The notes under the pieces were generated by a model that made no database searches, had not been told where the DNA came from, and was given only the letters and a program-made list of their open reading frames with translations. From contig JADGOH010000028.1 of NCBI GenBank assembly GCA_017883025.1, positions 1 to 36,193 of the forward strand: a stretch of 36,193 bases of DNA. Direction: 5' to 3'. Below are positions 1 to 9,842 of the stretch, in pieces; the stretch's first letter is position 1; every line of letters starts with the position of its first letter. A program made the translations under genes and the position numbers. The DNA comes from Acidimicrobiales bacterium. GTDB taxonomy: Bacteria > Actinomycetota > Acidimicrobiia > Acidimicrobiales > RAAP-2.

Positions 1-320
1 AAACGACCCACGTAAGGCAACTCATGGTTGCTGAGCATGGTGCGGCTTAGGAGTAAGTCCTGCCCGTGGCGTCCCCGGCTCTCGGGGGCGGGCGGAGAGG
101 GGATGACGCGTGCCCGTAGTGGTTCCGCAGGGTTCCCGACCGGAGACGGTCGGAGCCGCCGGAGCCCGGCCGCAACTCCCCCCGCAGGCGAGTGTGGGGT
201 CAAAGACCAGGTCAGCCGCACGCCGCTCACGACTCACCCGTTCCCATCCCATCACCGACCGACCAGGAGGACCGGCCACCAAGTGCAGTAACCCGATCAC
301 GATGCCGAGGAGGCGAAACA
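1..320. other. Leader region upstream of hpf, no gene recognised
   Basis: No open frame here resembles a known protein, and the overlapping frames on both strands read as low-complexity high-GC translations. A hairpin CCCCG-GCTCT-CGGGG lies at 73-87 and could end a transcript entering from the left. A small palindrome, GGTC-AAA-GACC, lies at 198-208. The region probably holds the hpf promoter, but no -10 box can be named with confidence. Confidence 0.5.
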
Positions 321-683
321 GTGGACGTAGTCATCACGCATGGTAGGAAGATCGTGTCCGACGAGGTTCGAGCCCTGACCGAGGAGAAGGTCCGCCATGT
401 GGGCGAGCACTGTCCCGGGCTGGAGCGTGCCGAGGTCCACTTCTCGGAGGAGCACAATCCGAGGATCCACGATCGGGAATGCTGTGAGGTGGTGATGTCC
501 GGTCACGGGCACACGATCCGTGCCAAGGCGGCGGGTCAGGTCCCGCTGGTCGCGGTGGACCTCGTCGTCGAAAAGCTCGAGCACCAGATCGAGCGCACCA
601 AGGGCCGCATCGTCGGGCGCTCGCAGCCCCGTCACCGGCTGGCGCCCACCGAGACGCTCTTCCGCAGGGTGCGCACCGCCTGA
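321..683 (+). CDS. hpf: Ribosome hibernation promotion factor, short form (S30AE family)
   Basis: A 120-residue protein that is essentially one S30AE domain. This family binds the 30S decoding region and silences ribosomes in stationary phase. The start is GTG 321, chosen because GAGGAGG lies just upstream (305-311) and the protein then opens with VDVVITHGRK, the first beta strand of the family. The EEHNPRIHD segment and a C-terminal helix rich in Lys/Arg (KLEHQIERTKGR) fit. Actinobacteria usually carry the long form with a C-terminal dimerisation domain. Here the protein stops after a short tail ending FRRVRTA, and no such domain lies in the 110 bases before secA. The in-frame extension back to 192 has no family similarity. 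Function is from family knowledge; the short form is seen directly. Confidence 0.85.
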   Translation: MDVVITHGRKIVSDEVRALTEEKVRHVGEHCPGLERAEVHFSEEHNPRIHDRECCEVVMSGHGHTIRAKAAGQVPLVAVDLVVEKLEHQIERTKGRIVGRSQPRHRLAPTETLFRRVRTA

Positions 684-690
684 ACTGCCA

Positions 691-737
691 ACCGGCCGGC
701 CCCGGCCGCCCCGTCACGGGGTGCGGGGCCGGCCGGT
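691..737 (+). terminator. Strong hairpin after hpf
   Basis: A perfect 14-bp inverted repeat (ACCGGCCGGCCCCG at 691-704, complement at 724-737) encloses a second stem, CCCCG-TCA-CGGGG, at 709-721. It begins 7 nt after the hpf stop. There is no T run, as is common in high-GC actinobacteria. It probably ends or attenuates hpf transcription, with secA restarting from the promoter at 779. Confidence 0.6.
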
Positions 738-778
738 GGCCGTATGGCGTGCGGTGCTTCCGGGGAGGCAGCCGACAG

Positions 779-784
779 TAGAGT
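779..784 (+). promoter_or_regulatory. Putative -10 box of secA (TAGAGT)
   Basis: TAGAGT ends 9 nt before the secA ATG and no Shine-Dalgarno lies between them. A start site at the usual distance would leave almost no leader. Confidence 0.5.
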
Positions 785-793
785 GGGTCCCCC

Positions 794-3556
<2,763 letters not shown>

Positions 3557-3557
3557 G

Positions 3558-4715
3558 ATGGCGGCCGACAGCCCCCGTCCGGGGGACGGCGCGGTCGACC
3601 GGGTCGACATCGCCGAGACCCTCGTCCGGCTCGCGGAGCGACTCGGCGAGGCCGAGCGCTTCCTCGGTGCGGAGGGCCTGGCCGGTCGCCGGTCCGAGCT
3701 CGAGCAGGCGGCCTCCGCCCCTGACCTGTGGGACGACGCCGACAACGCCCGAGAGGTGACCACCGCCCTCGGACGGGTGACCGAGGACGTCCAGCTGCTC
3801 GCCTCGCTGGCCGAGCACCTGTCGGACGCCGAGACCCTGCTCGAGCTCATGCAGGAGGAAGGCGACGAGTCACTCCGCCCCGAGGTCGAGGGGATCCTGG
3901 CCGACCTCGACCGCCGCATGGGGGCACTCGAGCTGCGGGCGCTGTTCGGCGGCGAGTACGACGACGGCGACGCCGTGGCCGAGGTCCACGCCGGGGCCGG
4001 CGGCACCGACGCCCAGGACTGGGCCGAGATGATGCTGCGCATGTACACCCGCTGGGCCGAGCGCCGGGGTTTCACCATCGAGGTGGAGGAGGCCACGGAG
4101 GGCCAGGAGGCCGGGCTCCAGTCCGCCACCTTCATCGTGCGGGGCCGCTACGCGTTCGGGCTGCTGGCCGCCGAGCGAGGCGTGCACCGACTCGTGCGCA
4201 TCTCGCCGTTCGACGCCCAGCACCGGCGCCAGACCAGCTTCGCATCGCTCGACGTCGTCCCGTTCCTGGAGGACGTCTCCGGCGTCGTCGAGATCGACGA
4301 GAAGGACCTGCGTGTCGACACGTACCGGTCGTCGGGCGCGGGTGGCCAGCACGTCAACAAGACCGACTCGGCAGTGCGACTGACCCACCTGCCCACCGGG
4401 ATCGTGGTCACGTGCCAGAACCAGCGCAGCCAGACCCAGAACAAGGCCAAGGCCATGCAGGTACTCGGGGCCAAGCTGGCCGAGCGGCAGCGCGCCGAGC
4501 ACCAGGCGACGCTCGACGGCCTGGCGGGGGAGCGCACCGACAACGCCTGGGGCAACCAGATCCGCTCCTACGTGATGGCGCCGTACCAGTTGGTCAAGGA
4601 CCTGCGCACCAACGCCGAGACGGGCAACGTCGAGGCCGTCCTCGACGGCGACCTCGACATGTTCATCGAGGCCGAGCTGCGCCGCGGCGCCGAACTCCGA
4701 CGGAACAAGGGCTGA
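3558..4715 (+). CDS. prfB: Peptide chain release factor 2
   Basis: A class I release factor that reads UGA/UAA and triggers peptide release. The 385-residue protein shows the anticodon-like SPF tripeptide (RISPFDAQHRRQTSF), which separates RF2 from RF1 (PxT), and the catalytic GGQ loop (SSGAGGQHVNKTDSAVRLTH). ATG 3558 follows the secA stop by one base. The reading frame is continuous, so the autoregulatory +1 frameshift with an early UGA, known from many bacteria, is absent. The N-terminal extension (about the first 15 residues, acidic and Pro/Gly-rich) is longer than in E. coli. Its place between secA and ftsE is a common actinobacterial order. Confidence 0.96.
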   Translation: MAADSPRPGDGAVDRVDIAETLVRLAERLGEAERFLGAEGLAGRRSELEQAASAPDLWDDADNAREVTTALGRVTEDVQLLASLAEHLSDAETLLELMQEEGDESLRPEVEGILADLDRRMGALELRALFGGEYDDGDAVAEVHAGAGGTDAQDWAEMMLRMYTRWAERRGFTIEVEEATEGQEAGLQSATFIVRGRYAFGLLAAERGVHRLVRISPFDAQHRRQTSFASLDVVPFLEDVSGVVEIDEKDLRVDTYRSSGAGGQHVNKTDSAVRLTHLPTGIVVTCQNQRSQTQNKAKAMQVLGAKLAERQRAEHQATLDGLAGERTDNAWGNQIRSYVMAPYQLVKDLRTNAETGNVEAVLDGDLDMFIEAELRRGAELRRNKG

Positions 4716-4737
4716 GCTCCCTCCCAGTCCGCCGCCC

Positions 4738-4764
4738 CCGACGGCCCAGGCGCGGCATCGTCGG
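4738..4764 (+). terminator. Possible terminator after prfB
   Basis: CCGACG at 4738-4743 pairs with CGTCGG at 4759-4764. An inner GCC/GGC pairing extends the stem across a 2-nt bulge. No T run follows. It lies between the prfB stop and the predicted ftsE promoter. Confidence 0.4.
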
Positions 4765-4803
4765 AGGTCAGGGGGGCTGACCGAGTTCGGCGACGGCCCC
4801 GGG

Positions 4804-4809
4804 TAAGAT
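4804..4809 (+). promoter_or_regulatory. Putative -10 box of ftsEX (TAAGAT)
   Basis: TAAGAT precedes the ftsE ATG (4867) by 57 nt, so this transcript would have a leader of roughly 50 nt, unlike the leaderless units elsewhere in the window. No clear -35 is seen. Confidence 0.4.
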
Positions 4810-4866
4810 GGACGCTGCGGACAGTCCGCCGTGTTCTCGCATGCATCCCCGCCGCACCGCTACCCC

Positions 4867-5658
4867 ATGATCACATTCCAGAACGTCACCAAGACGTACA
4901 AGGGATCCACGGTCGCCCTGAACGACTGCACCGTAGAGATCGACAAGGGTGAGTTCGTCTTCCTGGTCGGCCCCTCGGGCTCCGGCAAGACGACGTTCAT
5001 CCGGCTGCTCCTGCGCGAGGAGATGCCGGACTCCGGGCGGATCTGGGAGGCGGGCAAGGAGATCGGCCACCTGCCGAAGTGGCGAATCCCGTACCTCCGT
5101 CGCAACATCGGGTGCGTGTTCCAGGACTTCCGGCTCCTGCCGAACAAGACCGTCTTCGAGAACGTGGCCTTCGCACTCGAGGTGATCGGGCGGCCGAAGC
5201 ACGTGATCGCCGCCCAGGTGCCCCAGGTGTTGGAACTGGTCGGCCTGGCCAAGAAGCGCGACAACCTGCCCGGCGAGCTCTCCGGCGGTGAGCAGCAGCG
5301 GGTGGCCGTGGCCCGGGCGTTCGTCAACCGCCCGCTGATCCTCCTGGCCGATGAGCCCACCGGCAATCTCGACCCGACCACCAGCCTCGGCATCATGCGC
5401 CTGCTGGACCGGATCAACCGCACCGGCACGACGGTGATCATCGCCACCCACGACGCCGGCATGGTCAACCAGATGCGCCGACGGGTGATCGAGCTCGACC
5501 GGGGCAAACTGGTGCGCGACCAGGCCCACGGCGTCTACGACATCGACAGCACCACCCTGGCCGGCGGCGCCGGTTCGCCCACGGGCGCACTGGTGGACCA
5601 GATGCCGACCGCCGACGACGACTTCGAGGTGTCCGACACCTTCCTGACCAGCCCCTGA
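4867..5658 (+). CDS. ftsE: Cell division ATP-binding protein FtsE
   Basis: The ATPase subunit of the FtsEX complex, which couples divisome assembly to activation of peptidoglycan hydrolases at the septum. The 263-residue protein has Walker [10 protein letters not shown], the Q loop in [21 protein letters not shown], signature [14 protein letters not shown], Walker [12 protein letters not shown] and the switch His in ATHD. The FtsE-typical segment around [14 protein letters not shown] is also present. I chose ATG 4867 because it gives the canonical [11 protein letters not shown]; the GTG at 4831 would add 12 unrelated residues. There is no good Shine-Dalgarno. About 40 residues beyond the ABC domain form an acidic, Gly/Thr-rich tail, longer than in E. 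coli. The gene overlaps ftsX by one base (TGATG). Confidence 0.95.
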   Translation: MITFQNVTKTYKGSTVALNDCTVEIDKGEFVFLVGPSGSGKTTFIRLLLREEMPDSGRIWEAGKEIGHLPKWRIPYLRRNIGCVFQDFRLLPNKTVFENVAFALEVIGRPKHVIAAQVPQVLELVGLAKKRDNLPGELSGGEQQRVAVARAFVNRPLILLADEPTGNLDPTTSLGIMRLLDRINRTGTTVIIATHDAGMVNQMRRRVIELDRGKLVRDQAHGVYDIDSTTLAGGAGSPTGALVDQMPTADDDFEVSDTFLTSP

Positions 5659-6545
5659 TGGCGGTCTCCCCCGCCTATGTCTCGAAGGAGGCCGCCACCA
5701 ACCTGTGGCGCAACCGCCTCATGACTGCTGCCGCCATCCTGACGGTGGCCGTCTCGCTCGCCCTGGTGGGCTCGGCCCTGCTGCTCAAGCAGGGGGCGTC
5801 CAAGGCCACCGAGCTGTGGCAGAACGGCGTCCAGACCATCGTCTGGGTGAACCCCGGCGCCGGTCCCGCCCAGACCACGGCCATCAAGACCGAGCTGGCC
5901 CAGTCGCCGTACATCAAGTCGTGCATCTACAAGTCCCAGGCCTTCGACTACAACGAGGCCAAGAACGTGCTGCCGGCCGACGAGCTCGCCGTCACCACGC
6001 AGGCCCAGTACCCGTCGTCGTACCGTTGCGAGCTCCAGGACCCGTCCCAGGCGCCTGCCGTCTACCAGGCGTTCCACGGCAAGCCCGGGGTGTTCGACGT
6101 GAAGTACCCGGGTCAGCAGATCAAGACCATGCAGAGCGTGATCCGCGTGCTGCAGTGGGTCTTCCTGGCGGTCGCCGTGGTGCTCCTGCTGTCCGCCTCG
6201 GTGCTGATCTTGAACACCATCCGCATGGCCATCTTCGCCCGACGGCGGGAGGTCTCGGTGATGAAGCTGGTCGGCGCCACCAACTGGTTCATCCGATTGC
6301 CGTTCATGGCCGAGGGCATGATCCAGGGGCTGCTCGGCGCCGGTGTGGCCGTGCTCGTCGTCCTGGCCCTCTACTGGGGGATCGGACTGGACCAGCACCG
6401 CACCGCGGCCGACACGAACATCATCCACCAGATGGCACTCAGCGGCCCGGAGGTCTTCTTCACCTGCCTGCTCGTGTCGCTGGTGGGGGTGGGCGTCGGC
6501 GTGATCGGGTCGGCGTTCGCCGTCCGGCGCTTCCTCGACGTCTGA
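5658..6545 (+). CDS. ftsX: Cell division protein FtsX (permease-like)
   Basis: The membrane partner of FtsE. The 295-residue protein has the FtsX plan: a cytoplasmic N-terminus (YVSKEAATNLWRNRLM), TM1 at about residues 22-45, an extracytoplasmic domain of about 120 residues that recruits a hydrolase or its activator, and three C-terminal TM helices. The short segment RRREVSVMKLVGATNWFIR between TM2 and TM3 is the conserved coupling loop that contacts FtsE. The start overlaps the ftsE stop, so translation is coupled. In many actinobacteria smpB or a secreted peptidoglycan hydrolase follows. Here the next gene is a convergent lipase, so the FtsEX effector is not encoded beside it. Confidence 0.94.
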   Translation: MAVSPAYVSKEAATNLWRNRLMTAAAILTVAVSLALVGSALLLKQGASKATELWQNGVQTIVWVNPGAGPAQTTAIKTELAQSPYIKSCIYKSQAFDYNEAKNVLPADELAVTTQAQYPSSYRCELQDPSQAPAVYQAFHGKPGVFDVKYPGQQIKTMQSVIRVLQWVFLAVAVVLLLSASVLILNTIRMAIFARRREVSVMKLVGATNWFIRLPFMAEGMIQGLLGAGVAVLVVLALYWGIGLDQHRTAADTNIIHQMALSGPEVFFTCLLVSLVGVGVGVIGSAFAVRRFLDV

Positions 6546-6593
6546 CCCCGGGCCCCTGCTGACGTCGGGGCGCGCCTGACGCTGTCCGGCGTC
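6546..6593. terminator. Weak hairpins between convergent ftsX and lipase
   Basis: CCCCG (6546-6550) can pair with CGGGG (6566-6570), and GACGC-TGTCCG-GCGTC forms a stem at 6578-6593. Both are short and lack a T run. Confidence 0.3.
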
Positions 6594-6664
6594 TGACGCC
6601 TGGGCACGTCGCCATCCCCGTCGCCTGCAGACCAGGATGCCGACCGCCGGGGGCGTGCCGCCGC

Positions 6665-8026
6665 TCAGCGCAGGTGGCTGATCCCGAGCCCGGGGCGGGT
6701 GCAGGAGTCGACCGTCGACCCGCCGCCGAACCGGGCCCGGATCCACCGGTTGATCACGGTGGTCGACAGGTCGAGCACCTGGCTGTGGCCCACGCCCTGC
6801 TCGGCCACGTAGTCCACCGAGTCGTACTGGCTCTGGCACAGGCGTGTGCCCACGAAGCTCGTGGTCCGCCCGAACGGCACGACCTCGTCGGCGGTTCCCT
6901 GGACCACGAGGATGGGGGCCGACGTCGGCGAATTGCCGGGCCGGTTGGCCCGGTTGGCGGCCTGCACCCCGGGCAGGTGCTGCCAGCCGGGGAGGAAGAA
7001 CCGGGCCGGGGGCACCGCGTCGTACAGCGAGGCGACGCCGTCCACGCACGACGAGGCGACGGCCGGGATCCCCGCCAGGCCGGCCGGCGTCAGCACCTTG
7101 CCGAGCTGGAAGGTCCCGTAGTGCCGCGCCCAGGCGAACAGGGCCATCGCGGTGAACGCCGACTGGCCCGACGGTGGTGGTTGGTCGCCTGTCGGCGCCA
7201 GGTCCAGCACCGAGGTCACCGGGGCGACGGCGGCCACGCCGGCCACGAACAGCTCGGGCGCGTAGTTCTGGGCGATCTCCCCGGCGAACAGCGCGGCCTG
7301 GCCGCCCTGGGAGAATCCGAGCACCACCACGGCGTTCGAGGCGGCGCCACCCTCCAGCGACCGGGCCGCCCGGGCGCCGTCCAGCACGTCCTCGGCCTCG
7401 CTGTTGCCAACCAGGTAGGGGTGGATTCCGGGTGCGCCGAGTCCCCGGTAGTCGGCCGCCACGACGATCTCCCGGTCGGCGACGAGCGCGGCCACGTCCG
7501 GGATGGTGGAGGTGCCGTCGAGCGACGGGGCGCAGCCCGAGGCCACGCCGGTGGTCCCGTGGGCCCAACTCACGATGGGGAAGCCGCCCGGGGGCGGCCT
7601 ACCGCCGGGGACCACGACGACCCCCGACTCGGCGAGGTCCCCGCCGGAGCCCGAGGTGGTGTGGAAGAGGACCCGGTAGGCACGGGTGCCGGCGGGCAGG
7701 CCCGTGAGGCCGGCGACCGGTTGCGACCGGATGACCGATCCGGCCGGCGCGTAGGGGAGCGGGCTGGGTGGCCGGTAGAACCAGGCGAGCGACCCGGTGA
7801 CCGATGCACTGCCACCGTGGACGGCGGCAAGCGCGGCGACCGTCGACGCGGGAGCGGTGACCGCCGGCACCACCACCGTGGCGCTGGCGAGCGGCGCGCT
7901 TGCCGAGGTGCCGGCACCCGCCGGGGCGGCCGGCGCGCCCGCTCCGGCGAGCGCGACCGCCACCAGCAGGGTCACGAGCGCCGTCCGGATCGACGGGCCG
8001 TGCAGGCGTTCGCGGGTGGTCGCCAT
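6665..8026 (-). CDS. Secreted lipase/esterase, secretory lipase (LIP) family
   Basis: An alpha/beta-hydrolase predicted to be exported and to cleave acyl esters. The 453-residue protein opens with a signal peptide (positive n-region MATTRERLHGPSIR, hydrophobic core about 16-30, Ala-rich cleavage region to about 48). The catalytic set is visible: oxyanion region WAHGTTG (154-160), nucleophile elbow GFSQGG with Ser239, Asp380 in GTADEVVP and His414 in GVGHSQVLD. This arrangement matches the secretory lipase family related to Candida LIP proteins and mycobacterial homologues. The substrate cannot be read from the sequence. ATG 8026 was chosen because it gives a proper signal peptide and TACTGT ends 9 nt before it, although GGAG in the same gap could act as a Shine-Dalgarno. 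The gene diverges from the hydrolase at 8084. Confidence 0.85.
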   Translation of the reverse strand: MATTRERLHGPSIRTALVTLLVAVALAGAGAPAAPAGAGTSASAPLASATVVVPAVTAPASTVAALAAVHGGSASVTGSLAWFYRPPSPLPYAPAGSVIRSQPVAGLTGLPAGTRAYRVLFHTTSGSGGDLAESGVVVVPGGRPPPGGFPIVSWAHGTTGVASGCAPSLDGTSTIPDVAALVADREIVVAADYRGLGAPGIHPYLVGNSEAEDVLDGARAARSLEGGAASNAVVVLGFSQGGQAALFAGEIAQNYAPELFVAGVAAVAPVTSVLDLAPTGDQPPPSGQSAFTAMALFAWARHYGTFQLGKVLTPAGLAGIPAVASSCVDGVASLYDAVPPARFFLPGWQHLPGVQAANRANRPGNSPTSAPILVVQGTADEVVPFGRTTSFVGTRLCQSQYDSVDYVAEQGVGHSQVLDLSTTVINRWIRARFGGGSTVDSCTRPGLGISHLR

Positions 8027-8035
8027 GGCCGCTCC

Positions 8036-8041
8036 ACAGTA
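8036..8041 (-). promoter_or_regulatory. Putative -10 box of the secreted lipase (TACTGT)
   Basis: Ends 9 nt before the lipase ATG. With the -10 at 8069 on the other strand it makes a compact divergent promoter region. Confidence 0.45.
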
Positions 8042-8068
8042 GCCAGGAGTATGACCGGCGTGTTCCCC

Positions 8069-8074
8069 TACGCT
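8069..8074 (+). promoter_or_regulatory. Putative -10 box of the beta-lactamase-fold hydrolase (TACGCT)
   Basis: Ends 9 nt before ATG 8084 and argues for that start over the upstream in-frame ATG 8051, which would lie before the transcription start. Confidence 0.45.
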
Positions 8075-8083
8075 GGTGCGGGC

Positions 8084-8959
8084 ATGGACGCTCTGGAACT
8101 GGTGGCCGACTGGCCGGTGGACACGGCTGCCGTCGGAGTGGTGCGTGTCGGGCCCGACGGCCCCGGACGGGCGACCACCACCGGCGACACGGGGCGTCCC
8201 TACGCCTGGGCGTCGGTCACCAAGCCGGCGACGGCACTCGCCGTGCTGGTGGCCGTGGAGGAGGGCACGCTCGCCCTCGACGATCCTGCGGGACCGCCCG
8301 GGTCCACGGTGCGCCACCTGCTGGCCCACGCCTCGGGGCTGGGCCCCGACCCCGGCCCGCCCGTCGAGCCGCCGGCGGCGCGGCGCATCTACTCGAACGC
8401 CGGTTACGAGATCCTGGCCTCCGTTCTCGAGGCGGCGGCCGGCATGTCGTTCGCCGCGTACCTCTCCGCCGGTGTGCTGGAGCCGCTGGGCATGCACCGC
8501 ACCGACCTCGTCGGATCGCCGTCCGGAACGGCTGCCGCCGGCCTGGTGGGCCCGCTCGACGACCTGCTGGCGCTCGGCCGGGAGTGGGCCCAACCCACCC
8601 TGGTCAGCCGGGCAACCTGGCATCAGGCCACCTCGGTCCAGTTCCCGGGCCTGGCCGGCGTGCTCCCCGGGTTCGGCCCGTCGGACCCGTGCGACTGGGG
8701 CCTGGGCGTCGAGGTCCGGGGCACGAAACGCCCACATTGGACGGGGGTGACGAACTCGCCCGCCACCTACGGCCACTTCGGGCAGTCGGGCTCGTTCCTG
8801 TGGGTCGACCCGGCCGCCGGCGTGTTGTGTGCGGGGCTGGCGGACCGCCCGTTCGGCGTGTGGTCGTCACGGGCGTGGCCGGCACTGGCCGACGCCGTCC
8901 TGGCCGACGTGGCCGACGTGGCCGACGCGGCCGACCCAGCGGGCCCTGCCGGCGCCTGA
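8084..8959 (+). CDS. Serine hydrolase, beta-lactamase/esterase EstB-like fold
   Basis: A member of the PF00144 family (class C beta-lactamases, DD-peptidases and esterases), which uses an acyl-enzyme serine. In this 291-residue protein SxxK is ASVTK (Ser44, Lys47), the second element is YSN (103-105), and HFGQSG (231-236) stands where KTG occurs in true beta-lactamases. That pattern fits esterase-like or uncharacterised hydrolases better than a resistance enzyme. No signal peptide is evident, so it is probably cytoplasmic. ATG 8051 would add 11 residues but sits directly against AGGAG. The C-terminus ends in a low-complexity run ADVADVADAADP encoded by a 9-bp tandem repeat, followed by PAGPAGA. 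The true substrate is unknown. Confidence 0.82.
   Translation: MDALELVADWPVDTAAVGVVRVGPDGPGRATTTGDTGRPYAWASVTKPATALAVLVAVEEGTLALDDPAGPPGSTVRHLLAHASGLGPDPGPPVEPPAARRIYSNAGYEILASVLEAAAGMSFAAYLSAGVLEPLGMHRTDLVGSPSGTAAAGLVGPLDDLLALGREWAQPTLVSRATWHQATSVQFPGLAGVLPGFGPSDPCDWGLGVEVRGTKRPHWTGVTNSPATYGHFGQSGSFLWVDPAAGVLCAGLADRPFGVWSSRAWPALADAVLADVADVADAADPAGPAGA
8902..8935 (+). repeat. 9-bp tandem repeat at the 3' end of the hydrolase gene
   Basis: GGCCGACGT occurs at 8902-8910 and 8911-8919, then GGCCGACGC at 8920-8928 and a partial GGCCGAC at 8929-8935. It encodes an ADV/ADA run after the catalytic domain, where copy number can probably vary without harm. Confidence 0.8.
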
Positions 8960-9049
8960 CGGGCGGCTGCGCCTCCACCCGTCACAAGGCAGGCCCGTCC
9001 TCCCGGCACGAGGTGCGGTCGTCCGCCGCACACGGCCGTCGGCCACGTC

Positions 9050-9055
9050 TAGGCT
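9050..9055 (+). promoter_or_regulatory. Putative -10 box of the nucleotidyltransferase gene (TAGGCT)
   Basis: TAGGCT is followed by exactly 6 nt and then ATG 9062, the spacing expected if transcription starts at or next to the A of the start codon. There is no Shine-Dalgarno. Confidence 0.6.
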
Positions 9056-9061
9056 GCGCGC

Positions 9062-9805
9062 ATGAAGGGTGTCCTCCTCGCCGGTGGTACCGGCTCGCGT
9101 CTCCATCCGCTGACCCGCATCACCAACAAGCACCTGTTGCCGATCTACGACCGGCCCATGATCAATTGGGCGATCGAGGCGCTGGTGAACGCCGGGATCA
9201 CCGAGATCATGCTGGTCACGGGCGGGACCCACGCCGGGGAGTTCCTGCGCCTGCTCGGCAACGGCCAGGAGTTCGGGATCGACCGCCTCAGCTACGGATA
9301 CCAGGAACGCCCGGGCGGGATCGCCGAGGCGCTCGGCCTGGCCGCCCGCTTCGTCGACGGGGACCCGGTGCTCGTGATGCTGGCCGACAACATCTGCGAG
9401 AACTCCATCCGGCCCATGGTCGACGCGTTCCGGGCCGATCCACACGGCGCCCGCATCCTGCTGACGCCGGTCGAGGAGGACGAGCACCTGCGCCACCTCG
9501 GCGTCCCCACCTTCGACGACGACCACCGGATCATCGGCATCACCGAGAAGCCCGAGCAGCCGGCCTCCAAGTTCGGCGTGACCGGTATCTACTGCTACGA
9601 CGCCGACGTGTTCGACGTGATCCCGACGCTGGTCCCCTCGGGCCGGGGCGAGCTCGAGATCACCGACGTCAACAACCACTACATCGCCCAGGGGGCCATG
9701 GACTTCGACGTGCTCGAAGGGTTCTGGGGCGACGCCGGCGAGTCGATCGACGCCTATTACACGGTCAACGACTTCGTCCGCACCCACGGCGCCAACAAGG
9801 GCTGA
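9062..9805 (+). CDS. rmlA: Sugar nucleotidyltransferase, glucose-1-phosphate thymidylyltransferase-like
   Basis: Predicted to join a sugar 1-phosphate to an NTP (classically dTTP plus glucose-1-phosphate to dTDP-glucose) in the cytoplasm, for rhamnose-type sugars of the envelope. The 247-residue protein has the N-terminal nucleotide loop LLAGGTGSRLHPLT, then NKHLLPIYDRPMI, the metal-binding LADNICEN (LGDN in most RmlA), ITEKPEQPASKFGVTGIYCYD and RGELEITDVNNHYI. It is shorter than classical RmlA (about 290 residues) and lacks the C-terminal helices of the allosteric site, as in the 'short' RmlA-like proteins of actinobacteria. No rmlBCD genes are nearby, so the sugar is uncertain. Confidence 0.85.
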   Translation: MKGVLLAGGTGSRLHPLTRITNKHLLPIYDRPMINWAIEALVNAGITEIMLVTGGTHAGEFLRLLGNGQEFGIDRLSYGYQERPGGIAEALGLAARFVDGDPVLVMLADNICENSIRPMVDAFRADPHGARILLTPVEEDEHLRHLGVPTFDDDHRIIGITEKPEQPASKFGVTGIYCYDADVFDVIPTLVPSGRGELEITDVNNHYIAQGAMDFDVLEGFWGDAGESIDAYYTVNDFVRTHGANKG

Positions 9806-9806
9806 T

Positions 9807-9832
9807 CCACCGCTCGTCCCGCCGAGCGGTGG
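9807..9832. terminator. Bidirectional terminator hairpin
   Basis: A perfect 10-bp stem (CCACCGCTCG / CGAGCGGTGG) with a TCCCGC loop starts one base after the rmlA-like stop, in the 37-bp gap to the convergent acyl-CoA synthetase gene. It has no T run on either strand. Confidence 0.65.
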
Positions 9833-9842
9833 GACCTGTCGC

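Noticed and set aside
3558-3700. Programmed +1 frameshift in prfB
   Set aside because: The frame is open from ATG 3558 to the stop, with no early in-frame UGA, so no frameshift is needed.
4831-4866. GTG 4831 as the ftsE start
   Set aside because: It adds 12 residues with no family similarity, while ATG 4867 gives the canonical MITFQNV start.
8051-8083. ATG 8051 as start of the beta-lactamase-fold gene
   Set aside because: It abuts AGGAG too closely for a ribosome site and lies upstream of the predicted transcription start.
8084-8959. A true antibiotic beta-lactamase
   Set aside because: The KTG element is replaced by HFGQSG and no signal peptide is present.
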